Source of the DNA: Candidatus Villigracilis propinquus | Lineage (GTDB): Bacteria; Chloroflexota; Anaerolineae; Anaerolineales; Villigracilaceae | Direction of reading: 5' to 3' | Length of the DNA: 64,000 bases | Assembly: GCA_016714565.1 (NCBI GenBank) | Contig: JADKDM010000007.1 | Span: forward strand, 1 to 64,000 | Part shown: one piece after another, positions 18,207 through 26,004 of the stretch | Numbering within the stretch: position 1 is the stretch's first letter | Layout: the number at the start of each line of letters is the position of its first letter | Made by a program: the position numbers and the translations under genes | The notes under the pieces: generated by a model | The model's input: only the letters and a program-made list of their open reading frames with translations | What the model was told of the DNA's origin: nothing | Database searches by the model: none

Positions 18207-18962
18207 CTAATCCTTAAGTTGATCTACGAGGCTGCGCAGACCTTTTGTCATCGGAGAATCCGGGTAATGGACGGAGAAAATTCCGGAACTGGCCAGCGTC
18301 ATCATCTCATCTGAGTGAGGCAGTACCGCGCCTACCGTGGCACCGTAGGTTTGTTCCACACGGGCCCGAACATCGTCATGATCGAGCGTGTTGGGAACCT
18401 TGTTCACCAGCATCAGCAGCTTCGGCACATCCAGTTTCCTGGCAACATCTACGGTGACGGCAGTGCCCTGATAATCCTGTGAATCGGGGCGCATGATAAT
18501 GACCAGTACATTCGAGATGGCAATGGAGAGCAGGGTTTCTTCATTCAAACCCGGGTGGGTGTCGATCAGCAGATAATCCAGCTTGAGCTTTTCAACTACA
18601 TCACGGAAGCCGTCGTTGAGCAAGCCTACATCATAGCCCTCGCGCAAAATACGTGCAATCTCACCGGCCTTAATGCTGGATGGGATCAGGAATACCTGTC
18701 CCTTCATTTCGACGCCAATATGGCCTGTCACATCATGCGCCGCTTCTTCGATGCCGCACTTTCCCCACAAATAATCATTCAACGAGTGAACCATTTCTGT
18801 TTCATCGAGATTGAAAAGCACGTGAATACCCGGGGAATTAATATCCGTATCCACTACACACACGCGTGCCCCATCCATGGCCAGCAGCGCGGCAATGTTT
18901 GCCGTAGTATTCGACTTTCCCGTGCCGCCGCGAAAAGAGTGAATTGAAATGATTTTGGGCAT
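18207..18962 (-). CDS. MinD/ParA-like ATPase 1
   Basis: The 251-residue P-loop ATPase has a deviant Walker A motif, FRGGTGKSNTT, switch I in DTDINSPG and switch II in DTHPGLNEE. True MinD/ParA proteins have KGG with a signature lysine that reaches across the dimer. Here and in the paralog at 22112 this lysine is arginine, as in the CpaE/BcsQ branch. Length and the absence of an N-terminal extension fit a membrane or polar organiser rather than plasmid ParA. No ParB-like gene is near. GGAGA lies 8 bases before the ATG. It is divergent from the sigma factor gene. Confidence 0.85.
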   Translation of the reverse strand: MPKIISIHSFRGGTGKSNTTANIAALLAMDGARVCVVDTDINSPGIHVLFNLDETEMVHSLNDYLWGKCGIEEAAHDVTGHIGVEMKGQVFLIPSSIKAGEIARILREGYDVGLLNDGFRDVVEKLKLDYLLIDTHPGLNEETLLSIAISNVLVIIMRPDSQDYQGTAVTVDVARKLDVPKLLMLVNKVPNTLDHDDVRARVEQTYGATVGAVLPHSDEMMTLASSGIFSVHYPDSPMTKGLRSLVDQLKD

Positions 18963-19129
18963 CTGCTGTCTCCAGAGTTTAATGAGTTTCTTGTATTATA
19001 TGAGTTTTTTTGAATTATAGCCTATCTGTTTTGAAAGTCCCAATAATTTTAAAAGTCAATCGCCCTGTGTTCTATGTTATATTCGATTGAAATTACGACC
19101 CTTTTTCGTCATTCCCAACCACCCAGTAT

Positions 19130-19684
19130 ATGGAAAACATAACCAACCCAATCCTACAAGACCCCAGTGATGAACTTCTGATCCAGCATTTCAAGGATGG
19201 CAGGAAGGACTCCTTCGACCTTCTCTACTACAGGCATCTTCCAAAAGTATATAAAAGGGTCCGTTATATTGTCCCCGAGAACGATGTGGAGGATGTAACC
19301 CAGGAGATCTTTATTGCGGCATTAAATTCCCTTTCCTCTTTTCGGGGAGATGCCAAATTCAGCACCTGGCTGCGCACCCTAACCAACCACAAGGTTGCCG
19401 AATTTTACAGAAAACGCACCCGCAAACAGGAACCGCCCCTCTCTCCGCTTTCAGATGCCTCCGCTCATACAACCGGCAGTACCTCTAGAATAATGGAAGA
19501 AAGGGTCTACCTTCAACGGGCGCTTCAAGACCTGCCTGAAAACTACAAGGAAATCATCCTGCTTCGTTTCGCCGAAGACATGCAATTTAATGAGATCGCC
19601 GAGATGACCAACCAAAACCTTGAAGCGACCAAGTCCCTGTTCCGCAGAGCTATTGCCGCCCTTCGCACCCATCTGGAAAAATAA
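19130..19684 (+). CDS. ECF-type sigma-70 factor
   Basis: The 184-residue protein has sigma region 2 (ALNSLSSFRGDAKFSTWL with the preceding DVEDVTQE) and region 4 (LPENYKEIILLRFAEDMQ, then the helix-turn-helix NEIAEMTNQNLEATKSLFRR). A Ser/Thr-rich linker joins them. ECF factors direct RNA polymerase to stress or envelope promoters and are usually held by an anti-sigma factor. The next gene starts 2 bases after the stop and encodes a membrane protein, the obvious candidate partner. No clear ribosome binding site precedes the ATG at 19130. Confidence 0.9.
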   Translation: MENITNPILQDPSDELLIQHFKDGRKDSFDLLYYRHLPKVYKRVRYIVPENDVEDVTQEIFIAALNSLSSFRGDAKFSTWLRTLTNHKVAEFYRKRTRKQEPPLSPLSDASAHTTGSTSRIMEERVYLQRALQDLPENYKEIILLRFAEDMQFNEIAEMTNQNLEATKSLFRRAIAALRTHLEK

Positions 19685-19685
19685 T

Positions 19686-20153
19686 ATGGATCAAACAAAC
19701 GAACACCCCAATCCACAGCAGGATGACCAGTTGGCCGACTTTACCGATCAGGTGATTAAACGAAGAATGAAAACCACCGCTTCAAACCCGACCGATGACC
19801 TGTCCGGCCTCGAAGAGACGATCCTGCGCTTGAACAGCGCCTTCCCCCAGTACCCATTGGACGATGCCGCCGTCAAGCAAATGCATGTGCGCCTCAAAAG
19901 CCGCATCCGCCGCGAGGAACAAACTGCCAAACCCTCCTTCTGGAAAAAATGGTTCGGCAGGGAAACCACTCCCCAGCTAGGGCTGGCTTTTGCCGTTCTG
20001 GCTGTTTTAGTTGTAATCTTGGTCAGTACCCCGTCTTTGGGTACATCTGGCTCAACCACAACAGGAACCGCCTCCACGCCAGTGAACATCTACGTCGCAA
20101 TCGGTTTGGCCGGTCTGTTTGTTGTGCTATATTTTTTTACACGCCGAAAATAA
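19686..20153 (+). CDS. Putative membrane anti-sigma partner
   Basis: A 155-residue protein not assignable to a known family. Residues 1-95 are soluble and charged, followed by a basic FWKKWFGRE stretch. Two hydrophobic segments (about 103-120 and 136-151) come next, separated by a Ser/Thr/Gly loop of about 15 residues, and the chain ends in TRRK. It lacks the HxxxCxxC zinc motif of classical zf-HC2 anti-sigma factors. Its position 2 bases after the ECF sigma gene and its membrane topology suggest it controls that factor. The PrsW-like protease gene immediately downstream could be the enzyme that cuts it. Confidence 0.6.
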   Translation: MDQTNEHPNPQQDDQLADFTDQVIKRRMKTTASNPTDDLSGLEETILRLNSAFPQYPLDDAAVKQMHVRLKSRIRREEQTAKPSFWKKWFGRETTPQLGLAFAVLAVLVVILVSTPSLGTSGSTTTGTASTPVNIYVAIGLAGLFVVLYFFTRRK

Positions 20154-20180
20154 AGCCATATTTCCCAAACATTTCATATT

Positions 20181-20212
20181 AAAACGATGACAGCCCAGCC
20201 TGTCATCGTTTT
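20181..20212 (+). terminator. Terminator after the sigma operon
   Basis: A 13-bp stem (AAAACGATGACAG with its complement) has a 6-base loop and a T-rich 3' side. Confidence 0.85.
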
Positions 20213-20219
20213 AATTTAC

Positions 20220-20248
20220 TTGCAGGTCGTATCCAGTTACGGTATTAT
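20220..20248 (+). promoter_or_regulatory. Promoter of the prsW-like gene (leaderless)
   Basis: TTGCAG (20220-20225) and TATTAT (20243-20248) are separated by 17 bp. The ATG at 20255 starts 7 bases after the -10 box, so the transcript should begin at or next to the start codon. No Shine-Dalgarno sequence fits. Confidence 0.7.
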
Positions 20249-20254
20249 TCCAGC

Positions 20255-21358
20255 ATGGTTCTCTGGATAGCTTTATTTATTGCTTTCACAATTCCGCTTT
20301 TATTTTTATATTTGTTGAGAAGGTTTGACTTGTTCCAAACTGGTCAAATTGGTTTTAACTTTGCCACGCTTGTCGGGGGATTGATTGCATACGAAATCGC
20401 GGCAAAGATCAACCCCGGCATGGTCAACGCCGGCTGGGTCACATGGGATCAGGTCATCCGCATCACAGCTCCCATTATTGAAGAACTTCTGAAAGGCTTG
20501 ATCCTCATTTACCTCGTCCAGCGCGCGGACTTTAACTATGTGGTGGATGGTGCGCTCTATGGCTTTGGCGCGGGCATCGGTTTTGCAATTATCGAAAACT
20601 TTGAATATGTAACCGGCAACCCGGAGATCGCGCTGACGGTTGCCATTGCGCGAGTCTTCTCCACCAACCTCGTCCACGCCACGGCAAGTGGATTGATCGG
20701 CACCGCACTGGCGTATCGGCGGGGTGACTCCACCTGGCGGGGCTGGGCGATTGTACTGGGCGGCTATGCGGTTTCCATCCTGATCCACATGGTCTTTAAT
20801 ACCATGGTCAATGCAGGCGCCTTCCTGGCTGTTGCCATTATTTTTGGCCTGACCGGCATGGCGTTGATCTGGTATGTGATCAAACGCGGCTTGAATGTTC
20901 AAAAGGAGTGGGTCGCTGAAAAACTGAATATGACTGACCGCGTGACCAAACAGGAAACGAAGGTGGTTAGCAATATTGAAGCCATTAACGAAGTCCTCGT
21001 ACCGGTGGAGAAAAGATTTGGCACGAAAATGGCGTCCCTTGTACGAAGCTTGATCTATAAACAGGCCGAGATGGGCATCAAAAGAAAACTTCTTGAGACC
21101 GCTGCGAACGAGACTAGAAGGAAAGACATCAACAAGATCATCGCTGACCTTTCCGTAGAGACGAACGAACTACGCAAACAGATCGGCCCCTATTGCATGA
21201 TGATGGTGCGTAGCGTGTATCTCGACCACGATATCCAGATCTGGAACTTGCTGAATGCCCGGGTAGCCGCGGCAGGCCTGGGTCAAAAGGGAGGCGGGTT
21301 GTGGGACAGGGTCAATGAACGGCTACAGGCATCCCCTTCACAGGACGATGAATCATGA
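20255..21358 (+). CDS. PrsW-family intramembrane metalloprotease
   Basis: The 367-residue protein has about eight membrane helices (residues 1-215) and a soluble helical C-terminal domain (about 220-367). The CPBP/PrsW signature is clear: EELLKG (Glu76, Glu77, Lys80), then FAIIENFEY, and NLVHATASG with the catalytic-site histidine. In Bacillus subtilis PrsW makes the first cut in anti-sigma factor RsiW. The 150-residue cytosolic tail is extra and may sense a signal. The stop overlaps the start of the cyclic-nucleotide-binding gene as ATGA, so the two are translationally coupled. Confidence 0.88.
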   Translation: MVLWIALFIAFTIPLLFLYLLRRFDLFQTGQIGFNFATLVGGLIAYEIAAKINPGMVNAGWVTWDQVIRITAPIIEELLKGLILIYLVQRADFNYVVDGALYGFGAGIGFAIIENFEYVTGNPEIALTVAIARVFSTNLVHATASGLIGTALAYRRGDSTWRGWAIVLGGYAVSILIHMVFNTMVNAGAFLAVAIIFGLTGMALIWYVIKRGLNVQKEWVAEKLNMTDRVTKQETKVVSNIEAINEVLVPVEKRFGTKMASLVRSLIYKQAEMGIKRKLLETAANETRRKDINKIIADLSVETNELRKQIGPYCMMMVRSVYLDHDIQIWNLLNARVAAAGLGQKGGGLWDRVNERLQASPSQDDES

Positions 21359-22089
21359 AGAGCGATATTCTCAATCAATTACAAAAGACCGCCATATTCA
21401 AGAATGTTTCAGATGATGTGCTGGCGGATGTAGCCATCAAGGCGTCCACGCGCAAACTGGCAAAGGACGAGATCCTAATGCGAAAAGGGGAAAGTGGCGA
21501 CTCGCTTTTTATGATCCATGAAGGCTGGGTGAAGATCGTCACGGAAGATTCGAAAGGCGATGAACTCATCCTCAACAAATGCGGCCCCGGAGAGACGATC
21601 GGTGAAATGGCGCTTTTGGATGGTATTCCGCGCTCGGCCACGGTCATTGCGCTCAGCGACGCGGAAGTCCTTGAATTGACGAAGGATGTCTTTGATGAGA
21701 TCCTTGAGCAGCGTTCCGATGTTTCACTTGCCATCATCCGCAGTTACTCTGAGAGGCTTCGTTTTGCAACCACATATATTGAAAAGGCCATCGACTGGTC
21801 GCAAAAGACCGCCGAAGGTGATTATTCATTTGCGGAGCAAACCCAGCCGTTGATGCAGAACGCCGGGTCGGATAATGACAAGGCTACTCAATTGCTCTCC
21901 GCCTTTTTTGCAATGGTACGCCAGGTGAAAGCGCGTGAAGACGGCTTGAAACAACAACTCGAAAAACTAACCTTTGAGATCGATCAGGCGCGCCGCAAAC
22001 AGGAATTTGAAGAGATCACGGGCACGGAATTTTACGCAAATCTAAAAGAACAGGCCAAAACGCTGCGCCAAAAACGCGCACAGGGATGA
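21355..22089 (+). CDS. Cyclic-nucleotide-binding protein without DNA-binding domain
   Basis: The 244-residue protein has a CRP-type cNMP domain (residues about 10-125). Its phosphate-binding cassette reads GEMALLDGIPRSATV, with the Glu and Arg needed for ligand binding. No helix-turn-helix follows. Residues about 130-200 are a linker, and residues about 200-244 form a charged helix ending in EITGTEFYANLKEQAKTLR. The GAF protein encoded at 27174-28082 carries a similar tail. The design suggests an adaptor that passes a cAMP or cGMP signal to a partner. Its start overlaps the PrsW stop. The minD2 gene follows after 22 bases. Confidence 0.88.
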   Translation: MKSDILNQLQKTAIFKNVSDDVLADVAIKASTRKLAKDEILMRKGESGDSLFMIHEGWVKIVTEDSKGDELILNKCGPGETIGEMALLDGIPRSATVIALSDAEVLELTKDVFDEILEQRSDVSLAIIRSYSERLRFATTYIEKAIDWSQKTAEGDYSFAEQTQPLMQNAGSDNDKATQLLSAFFAMVRQVKAREDGLKQQLEKLTFEIDQARRKQEFEEITGTEFYANLKEQAKTLRQKRAQG

Positions 22090-22111
22090 AATAAAAATAT
22101 CTGGAGGTGTT

Positions 22112-22897
22112 ATGAACAAAGGCAAAATAGTTTCCATTCACTCGTTTCGCGGCGGTACCGGTAAATCCAATACCACTGCCAATTTGGCGGCACAGGTAGC
22201 CATGGCGGGCAAACGCGTGGGCGTGGTGGATACCGATATCCAATCTCCGGGTATTCATGTCCTCTTTGGTTTGGACGAAAATAAAATGGGCAAGACCATG
22301 AACGATTTTCTGCATGGCAAAGCCTCCATTCGTGAGATCGGTTATTCGATTGGCGAACATTCCAGCGGCGGGGACGGACGCGCAAAGCTCGCCGGGAAGA
22401 ATCTCTGGCTGTTTCCATCCAGCATTCGCGGACGTGAGATCAGTCAGATATTAAAAGAAGGCATTGACTTCAACCTGCTCAATGAAGGCCTGCAAAAAAC
22501 GATCACAGAATTTGACCTGGACTATCTTTTTATCGATACGCACCCCGGTTTGAACGAAGAGACTCTGCTTTCGATTGCCACTTCTGATATTTTGATCATC
22601 ATCCTGCGCCCGGATAATCAGGATCTGCAAGGCACCTCGGTGACCGTGGATATTGCCCGCAGTTTGGACGTCCCCAACCTTTTGTTGATGGTGAACAAAG
22701 CCCTGCCCAAGTATGACTTTGCGGAACTCAAAAAAGAGATCGAAGATAAATTTGATGCTCCAGTGACAGGCGTTCTTCCGCTCTCCTTTGACCTGGCAGA
22801 TAACGCCAGTAACGATCTCTTCTCTCTGCGCTTCCCCGACCATGAGTGGTCCAAGGCGCTGCGCGGTGTGGCTGAAGCCGTCCTTGCGGTTGAATAG
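22112..22897 (+). CDS. MinD/ParA-like ATPase 2
   Basis: The 261-residue paralog of the ATPase encoded at 18207-18962 has the same FRGGTGKSNTT Walker A motif with arginine in place of the signature lysine, plus DTDIQSPG and DTHPGLNEE switches. Identity across the pair is visible along the whole length. GGAGGTG precedes the ATG. The gene is in a tight row with the cNMP-binding gene before it (22 bases) and a zinc-motif gene (9 bases) and winged-helix gene after it. This linkage suggests its ATP cycle is tied to cyclic-nucleotide sensing. Confidence 0.85.
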   Translation: MNKGKIVSIHSFRGGTGKSNTTANLAAQVAMAGKRVGVVDTDIQSPGIHVLFGLDENKMGKTMNDFLHGKASIREIGYSIGEHSSGGDGRAKLAGKNLWLFPSSIRGREISQILKEGIDFNLLNEGLQKTITEFDLDYLFIDTHPGLNEETLLSIATSDILIIILRPDNQDLQGTSVTVDIARSLDVPNLLLMVNKALPKYDFAELKKEIEDKFDAPVTGVLPLSFDLADNASNDLFSLRFPDHEWSKALRGVAEAVLAVE

Positions 22898-22906
22898 GAG
22901 GATGCG

Positions 22907-23119
22907 ATGAAATGCTGGCATTGTGAAGAAGCCGCGCGCGCTTCCTGCGCGTTTTGCGGGCGTTTTGTGTGCAAGGACCATGCGGCAACCATGTCCACTT
23001 TTATTACTATGTTCGTTGGCGCGGATAATACGCCCAAGGGACTTGCGGTTGCAAATGTCATCTGGTGCGGTGAATGTGAACCGCAGCCGGAACCGATCAG
23101 CATGCCCGAACTTTATTGA
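22907..23119 (+). CDS. Small zinc-binding protein
   Basis: A 70-residue protein with CWHC, CAFC, a further Cys and His (VCKDHA) and a late CGEC pair. This spacing resembles B-box or AN1-like treble-clef zinc fingers. The central FITMFVGADNTPKG part is not zinc-related. AGGAGG lies before the ATG. Its position between minD2 and the winged-helix gene suggests a scaffold or adaptor role in the same complex. I do not recognise a named family. Confidence 0.7.
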   Translation: MKCWHCEEAARASCAFCGRFVCKDHAATMSTFITMFVGADNTPKGLAVANVIWCGECEPQPEPISMPELY

Positions 23120-23134
23120 GATTGAGAGGTTGCC

Positions 23135-23509
23135 ATGCCCGGAGTCTTCGATCGGTTAAACAAAGAGATAAAGGATAAGCAGCAGGAGGGCGGCATTACT
23201 GCTCTCGACCTTGCTGAACTTTCGCCTGCCTTACGGAAGATCATGCGCCTGATGCTGCGCGAATTGCAGATGAGCTATCCGCGCCTGTGCGAGGCCATGG
23301 ATGCCATGCCTGAAAAAGACCGCCTCACCCGCGACGGGTTGGATGAATCTCTTTCAACATTGACTCAACAATCCTGGCTGATCCGCATCGGGGAAGGGGA
23401 GAAGGCCATTTACAAAGTGAACCTGCGCCACGGGGATGGAAGCAAACTGGCGGCGGGTATCTGGTCTTCGCTGGATGCGAAGTTGAAAGGCAAACCAAAG
23501 GATGCATAA
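23135..23509 (+). CDS. Winged-helix-like protein partner of MinD2
   Basis: A 124-residue protein. After a charged N-terminal helix, residues about 28-95 form a helical, winged-helix-like region (SPALRKIMRLMLREL, LTQQSWLIRIGEGE), followed by GIWSSLDAKLKG. The plan parallels the protein encoded at 17851-18183. It is the last gene of the row starting with prsW and is followed by a strong terminator. DNA binding is possible but no clear recognition helix can be asserted. Confidence 0.6.
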   Translation: MPGVFDRLNKEIKDKQQEGGITALDLAELSPALRKIMRLMLRELQMSYPRLCEAMDAMPEKDRLTRDGLDESLSTLTQQSWLIRIGEGEKAIYKVNLRHGDGSKLAAGIWSSLDAKLKGKPKDA

Positions 23510-23510
23510 A

Positions 23511-23538
23511 AAATGACGGGCGCTTGCGCCCGTCATTT
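23511..23538. terminator. Bidirectional terminator
   Basis: The stem AATGACGGGCGC / GCGCCCGTCATT is flanked by A and T runs, between the convergent winged-helix and cyclase genes. Confidence 0.9.
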
Positions 23539-23542
23539 TTTA

Positions 23543-25093
23543 TTACCTGTCTTTTATTTCATCCGACAACTCATAAAGAACCATCGGCGTCTTTTTCCCT
23601 TTGAGAGAGACTTTCCCAAGCGATTTGCATTCATATTTGGATTGCACTGCCTGCTGCACCCGTTCGGAAATGATGATCTGATTCTTTTCTGCGTGGTTCA
23701 TCAGACGAGCTGTGGTGTTGACCGTATCGCCGAGTACATTGTATTCGCGGCGTCCGCGCGGCTCGCCGATCTCAGCCACGAAGGTAGGCCCGCTATTAAT
23801 GCCGATCTGACAATAAATATCCGGCTGCACATTCCCGATGGTGGGCGCTTTTTGATTCAGACCTTTTATTACATCACGAATGGCGATTGCGGCAGCGGCG
23901 GCTCGCAGCTCATCATTTGTATGAGCGTTCGGCACGCCGAAGTAGATCACAATGTCTGAACCTGCCAGATGGTATGTCACTTTCTTTAATACGCCGCCGC
24001 GCGATTCCACTGCGGCGTTGATGAGCGAAAAAGCGCGCGAAAAATGAAGCGCAAGTTTGGTTTCTTCACCAGGTAATGCCCGATCCGCAGATTCCGGTAG
24101 GCCAATAAAGTTGACGAACATGATGGTGGGTTGCGGAAAATCAGGCGGGATCTTTCTATCCGCCGCGCTTTCCACCAGTAGTGACAGCACGGGCGCAGGG
24201 ATGTAGCTTGCCATCGGTTCGATGGTATCCAACATTTCCATGATGTTCAACATCACTTCGTTTTTGTCTCTTGTGAGCAGCACGGTGGACGCCATGCGTC
24301 GTCCCACCGGAGTGATCTCGTACTCTCCCAATTTGTCATCGGAAAGGTCATCGATCACCAGGAAATAGCCCGGGTTGCCATCTTCAAAACGTAGGTCGTT
24401 TGCAACCCGCTCATACGCTTTTTGCGATAAATTCACCTGCTCGTTGCGGCCATTGCTCTCGGTGAGTTTTGCCTGCTGCACATCCTTGCCAAGCAGCACA
24501 TGCTCCATGCGGCGGGGAGTGCCAATTTCAGCAGTGAGAAATCTTCCGCTGTGAATGCCGATGCGCATCTTTAGGTTGACCACGCCTGACGGGGTTTCGA
24601 TCTCTGCAAAACCCTTCATGGCGCGTTGCATGCGTAAGCCCGCCCGCACCGCCCGCAGCGTGTCGTCGTTCTTTTCCGTTTTGCGGAAGACGACCAGCAG
24701 CGCATCACCTGTAAATTCAACCAGTTCGCCACCAGACTTGCTGATGATGCCGATCATTTCCGAGAAATATTTTGTCAATTGCTTTAGCAGGTTTTCTGCG
24801 CCGTCGCGCCCCTTGGATGCGTTCGCTTCCATCAACTTGGTAAAACCGGCGAGGTCCGTGAACATCATGGTTCCGTGCATCCATTCCGTCCGCACATCGC
24901 CCGGTTTTAATTTGTTGAAGGAGATCTGCCGCGAGGTGTAATCGTGCAGAATGCGCTGCAGGGTCCGCAAATGTTTGTGGACATCGATCATGATCTCCAC
25001 AGACGGATTGCCCCACATGGACGCGTGCATTTCCGCGGGCAGCAGATAACGCAACCGACTTTCGATCAAGGTGAGTGGTGATTCGGGAAGCAT
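23543..25093 (-). CDS. Two-domain class III adenylate/guanylate cyclase
   Basis: The 516-residue soluble protein has two class III cyclase domains (about 75-235 and 320-500). Domain 1 has both metal aspartates (FTDLAGFT and FTGDALLVVF) but lacks the transition-state Asn/Arg pair (it reads LGKDVQQAKL). Domain 2 has lost the first metal aspartate (FVNFIGLP) but keeps Asn and Arg in GDTVNTTARL. The two halves therefore complement each other, as C1 and C2 do in mammalian adenylyl cyclases, and should make one active site. The Lys in domain 2 fits ATP use; the second purine-reading residue is Asn, so the substrate is not certain. TATAAT sits 7 bases before the ATG. Confidence 0.9.
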   Translation of the reverse strand: MLPESPLTLIESRLRYLLPAEMHASMWGNPSVEIMIDVHKHLRTLQRILHDYTSRQISFNKLKPGDVRTEWMHGTMMFTDLAGFTKLMEANASKGRDGAENLLKQLTKYFSEMIGIISKSGGELVEFTGDALLVVFRKTEKNDDTLRAVRAGLRMQRAMKGFAEIETPSGVVNLKMRIGIHSGRFLTAEIGTPRRMEHVLLGKDVQQAKLTESNGRNEQVNLSQKAYERVANDLRFEDGNPGYFLVIDDLSDDKLGEYEITPVGRRMASTVLLTRDKNEVMLNIMEMLDTIEPMASYIPAPVLSLLVESAADRKIPPDFPQPTIMFVNFIGLPESADRALPGEETKLALHFSRAFSLINAAVESRGGVLKKVTYHLAGSDIVIYFGVPNAHTNDELRAAAAAIAIRDVIKGLNQKAPTIGNVQPDIYCQIGINSGPTFVAEIGEPRGRREYNVLGDTVNTTARLMNHAEKNQIIISERVQQAVQSKYECKSLGKVSLKGKKTPMVLYELSDEIKDR

Positions 25094-25100
25094 GGATGAA

Positions 25101-25106
25101 ATTATA
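25101..25106 (-). promoter_or_regulatory. -10 hexamer TATAAT, leaderless cyclase gene
   Basis: A perfect TATAAT on the minus strand ends 7 bases before the cyclase ATG. No ribosome binding site is present in between. Confidence 0.6.
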
Positions 25107-25176
25107 CTTGAATAACCCTCTTGAAAATTCGATTCTATAAATAAATTTGTCCCAATCCGATGCTTGAGCCGGGGTG

Positions 25177-25929
25177 TTACTTTGCCAATTTCAGTTTCCT
25201 CATCTCCTGTAAATGCTTGTGTTCTTTGGGACTGTGTTTTTCAATAGCCCGAGAAAAAGCTGGCGAACCCATCTTGGCCGCATTCATTTCAAGATATTTC
25301 GTGATCTCGCCGGGATAGGCATTGCCCATTTCGCGCAGAACCCATCCAACCGCTGTTTGGACGTAGTAGCGCTGGTCATTGAGGCAGTTTGATACCAATG
25401 GCAAGACTTTCTTTGGCGGCAGAAAGACAGCATTCTTGCCGCTGTAGTGGATAAGGCTGACAAGGGAGATGCGCCGCAGCCACTCGCTTTTAGCGTTGTT
25501 CCATGAAATGAGTTGGGGATAGACTTCTGCCGGGTAGCTTTCCAATATCCGCGAGTAGATGGCGCTCAGTCCATCGCTATGACACCAGTTATCAACGCGC
25601 TCACTCCACTGACGGAGCACCGGCCATAGAGTTGGGTTGACTTTCTTTTTTACGATCGGCGAATAAAACTCAAGGGCGGCAAATAACACATCGCCATACG
25701 GAGATGTGCGCCATAAAGCATTCCAGACTTCAAGCACCTCTTCTTCCGGCAATTCGTAGAAAGAAAAACCTTGCCGCACTCGCCGTCTCAGGTCAGGGAA
25801 TTTGATGCCGAGGTGCTCGAGCTTCGAGCTGCGATCTTTTTGAACTGCTTTGCCAAAAGCAGGGTTGCCGATCTCGGTCAACGCTTCTATTATTTCAAGA
25901 TGATATTTTTTGAATTTTATGCGGGTCAC
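25177..25929 (-). CDS. AlkD-like DNA alkylation repair protein
   Basis: A 250-residue all-helical HEAT-repeat protein. The stretches GIKFPDLRR, DNWCHSDGLS and the WNNAKSEWLRRISLVSL helix are typical of the AlkD family, including the conserved Trp/Asp/Arg cluster used to excise alkylated bases. The start is a GTG at 25929 with only a weak upstream GAGG. It is a monocistronic unit between the FAD oxidase and cyclase genes. The repair role is inferred from the family. Confidence 0.85.
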   Translation of the reverse strand: MTRIKFKKYHLEIIEALTEIGNPAFGKAVQKDRSSKLEHLGIKFPDLRRRVRQGFSFYELPEEEVLEVWNALWRTSPYGDVLFAALEFYSPIVKKKVNPTLWPVLRQWSERVDNWCHSDGLSAIYSRILESYPAEVYPQLISWNNAKSEWLRRISLVSLIHYSGKNAVFLPPKKVLPLVSNCLNDQRYYVQTAVGWVLREMGNAYPGEITKYLEMNAAKMGSPAFSRAIEKHSPKEHKHLQEMRKLKLAK

Positions 25930-26004
25930 TTGAGAAAAACCTCAAAGGGAGAAAATGCTGGTTGAAATCCGATCAACCCCCGGTTAAGAATCGAAGCGCA
26001 GAAC

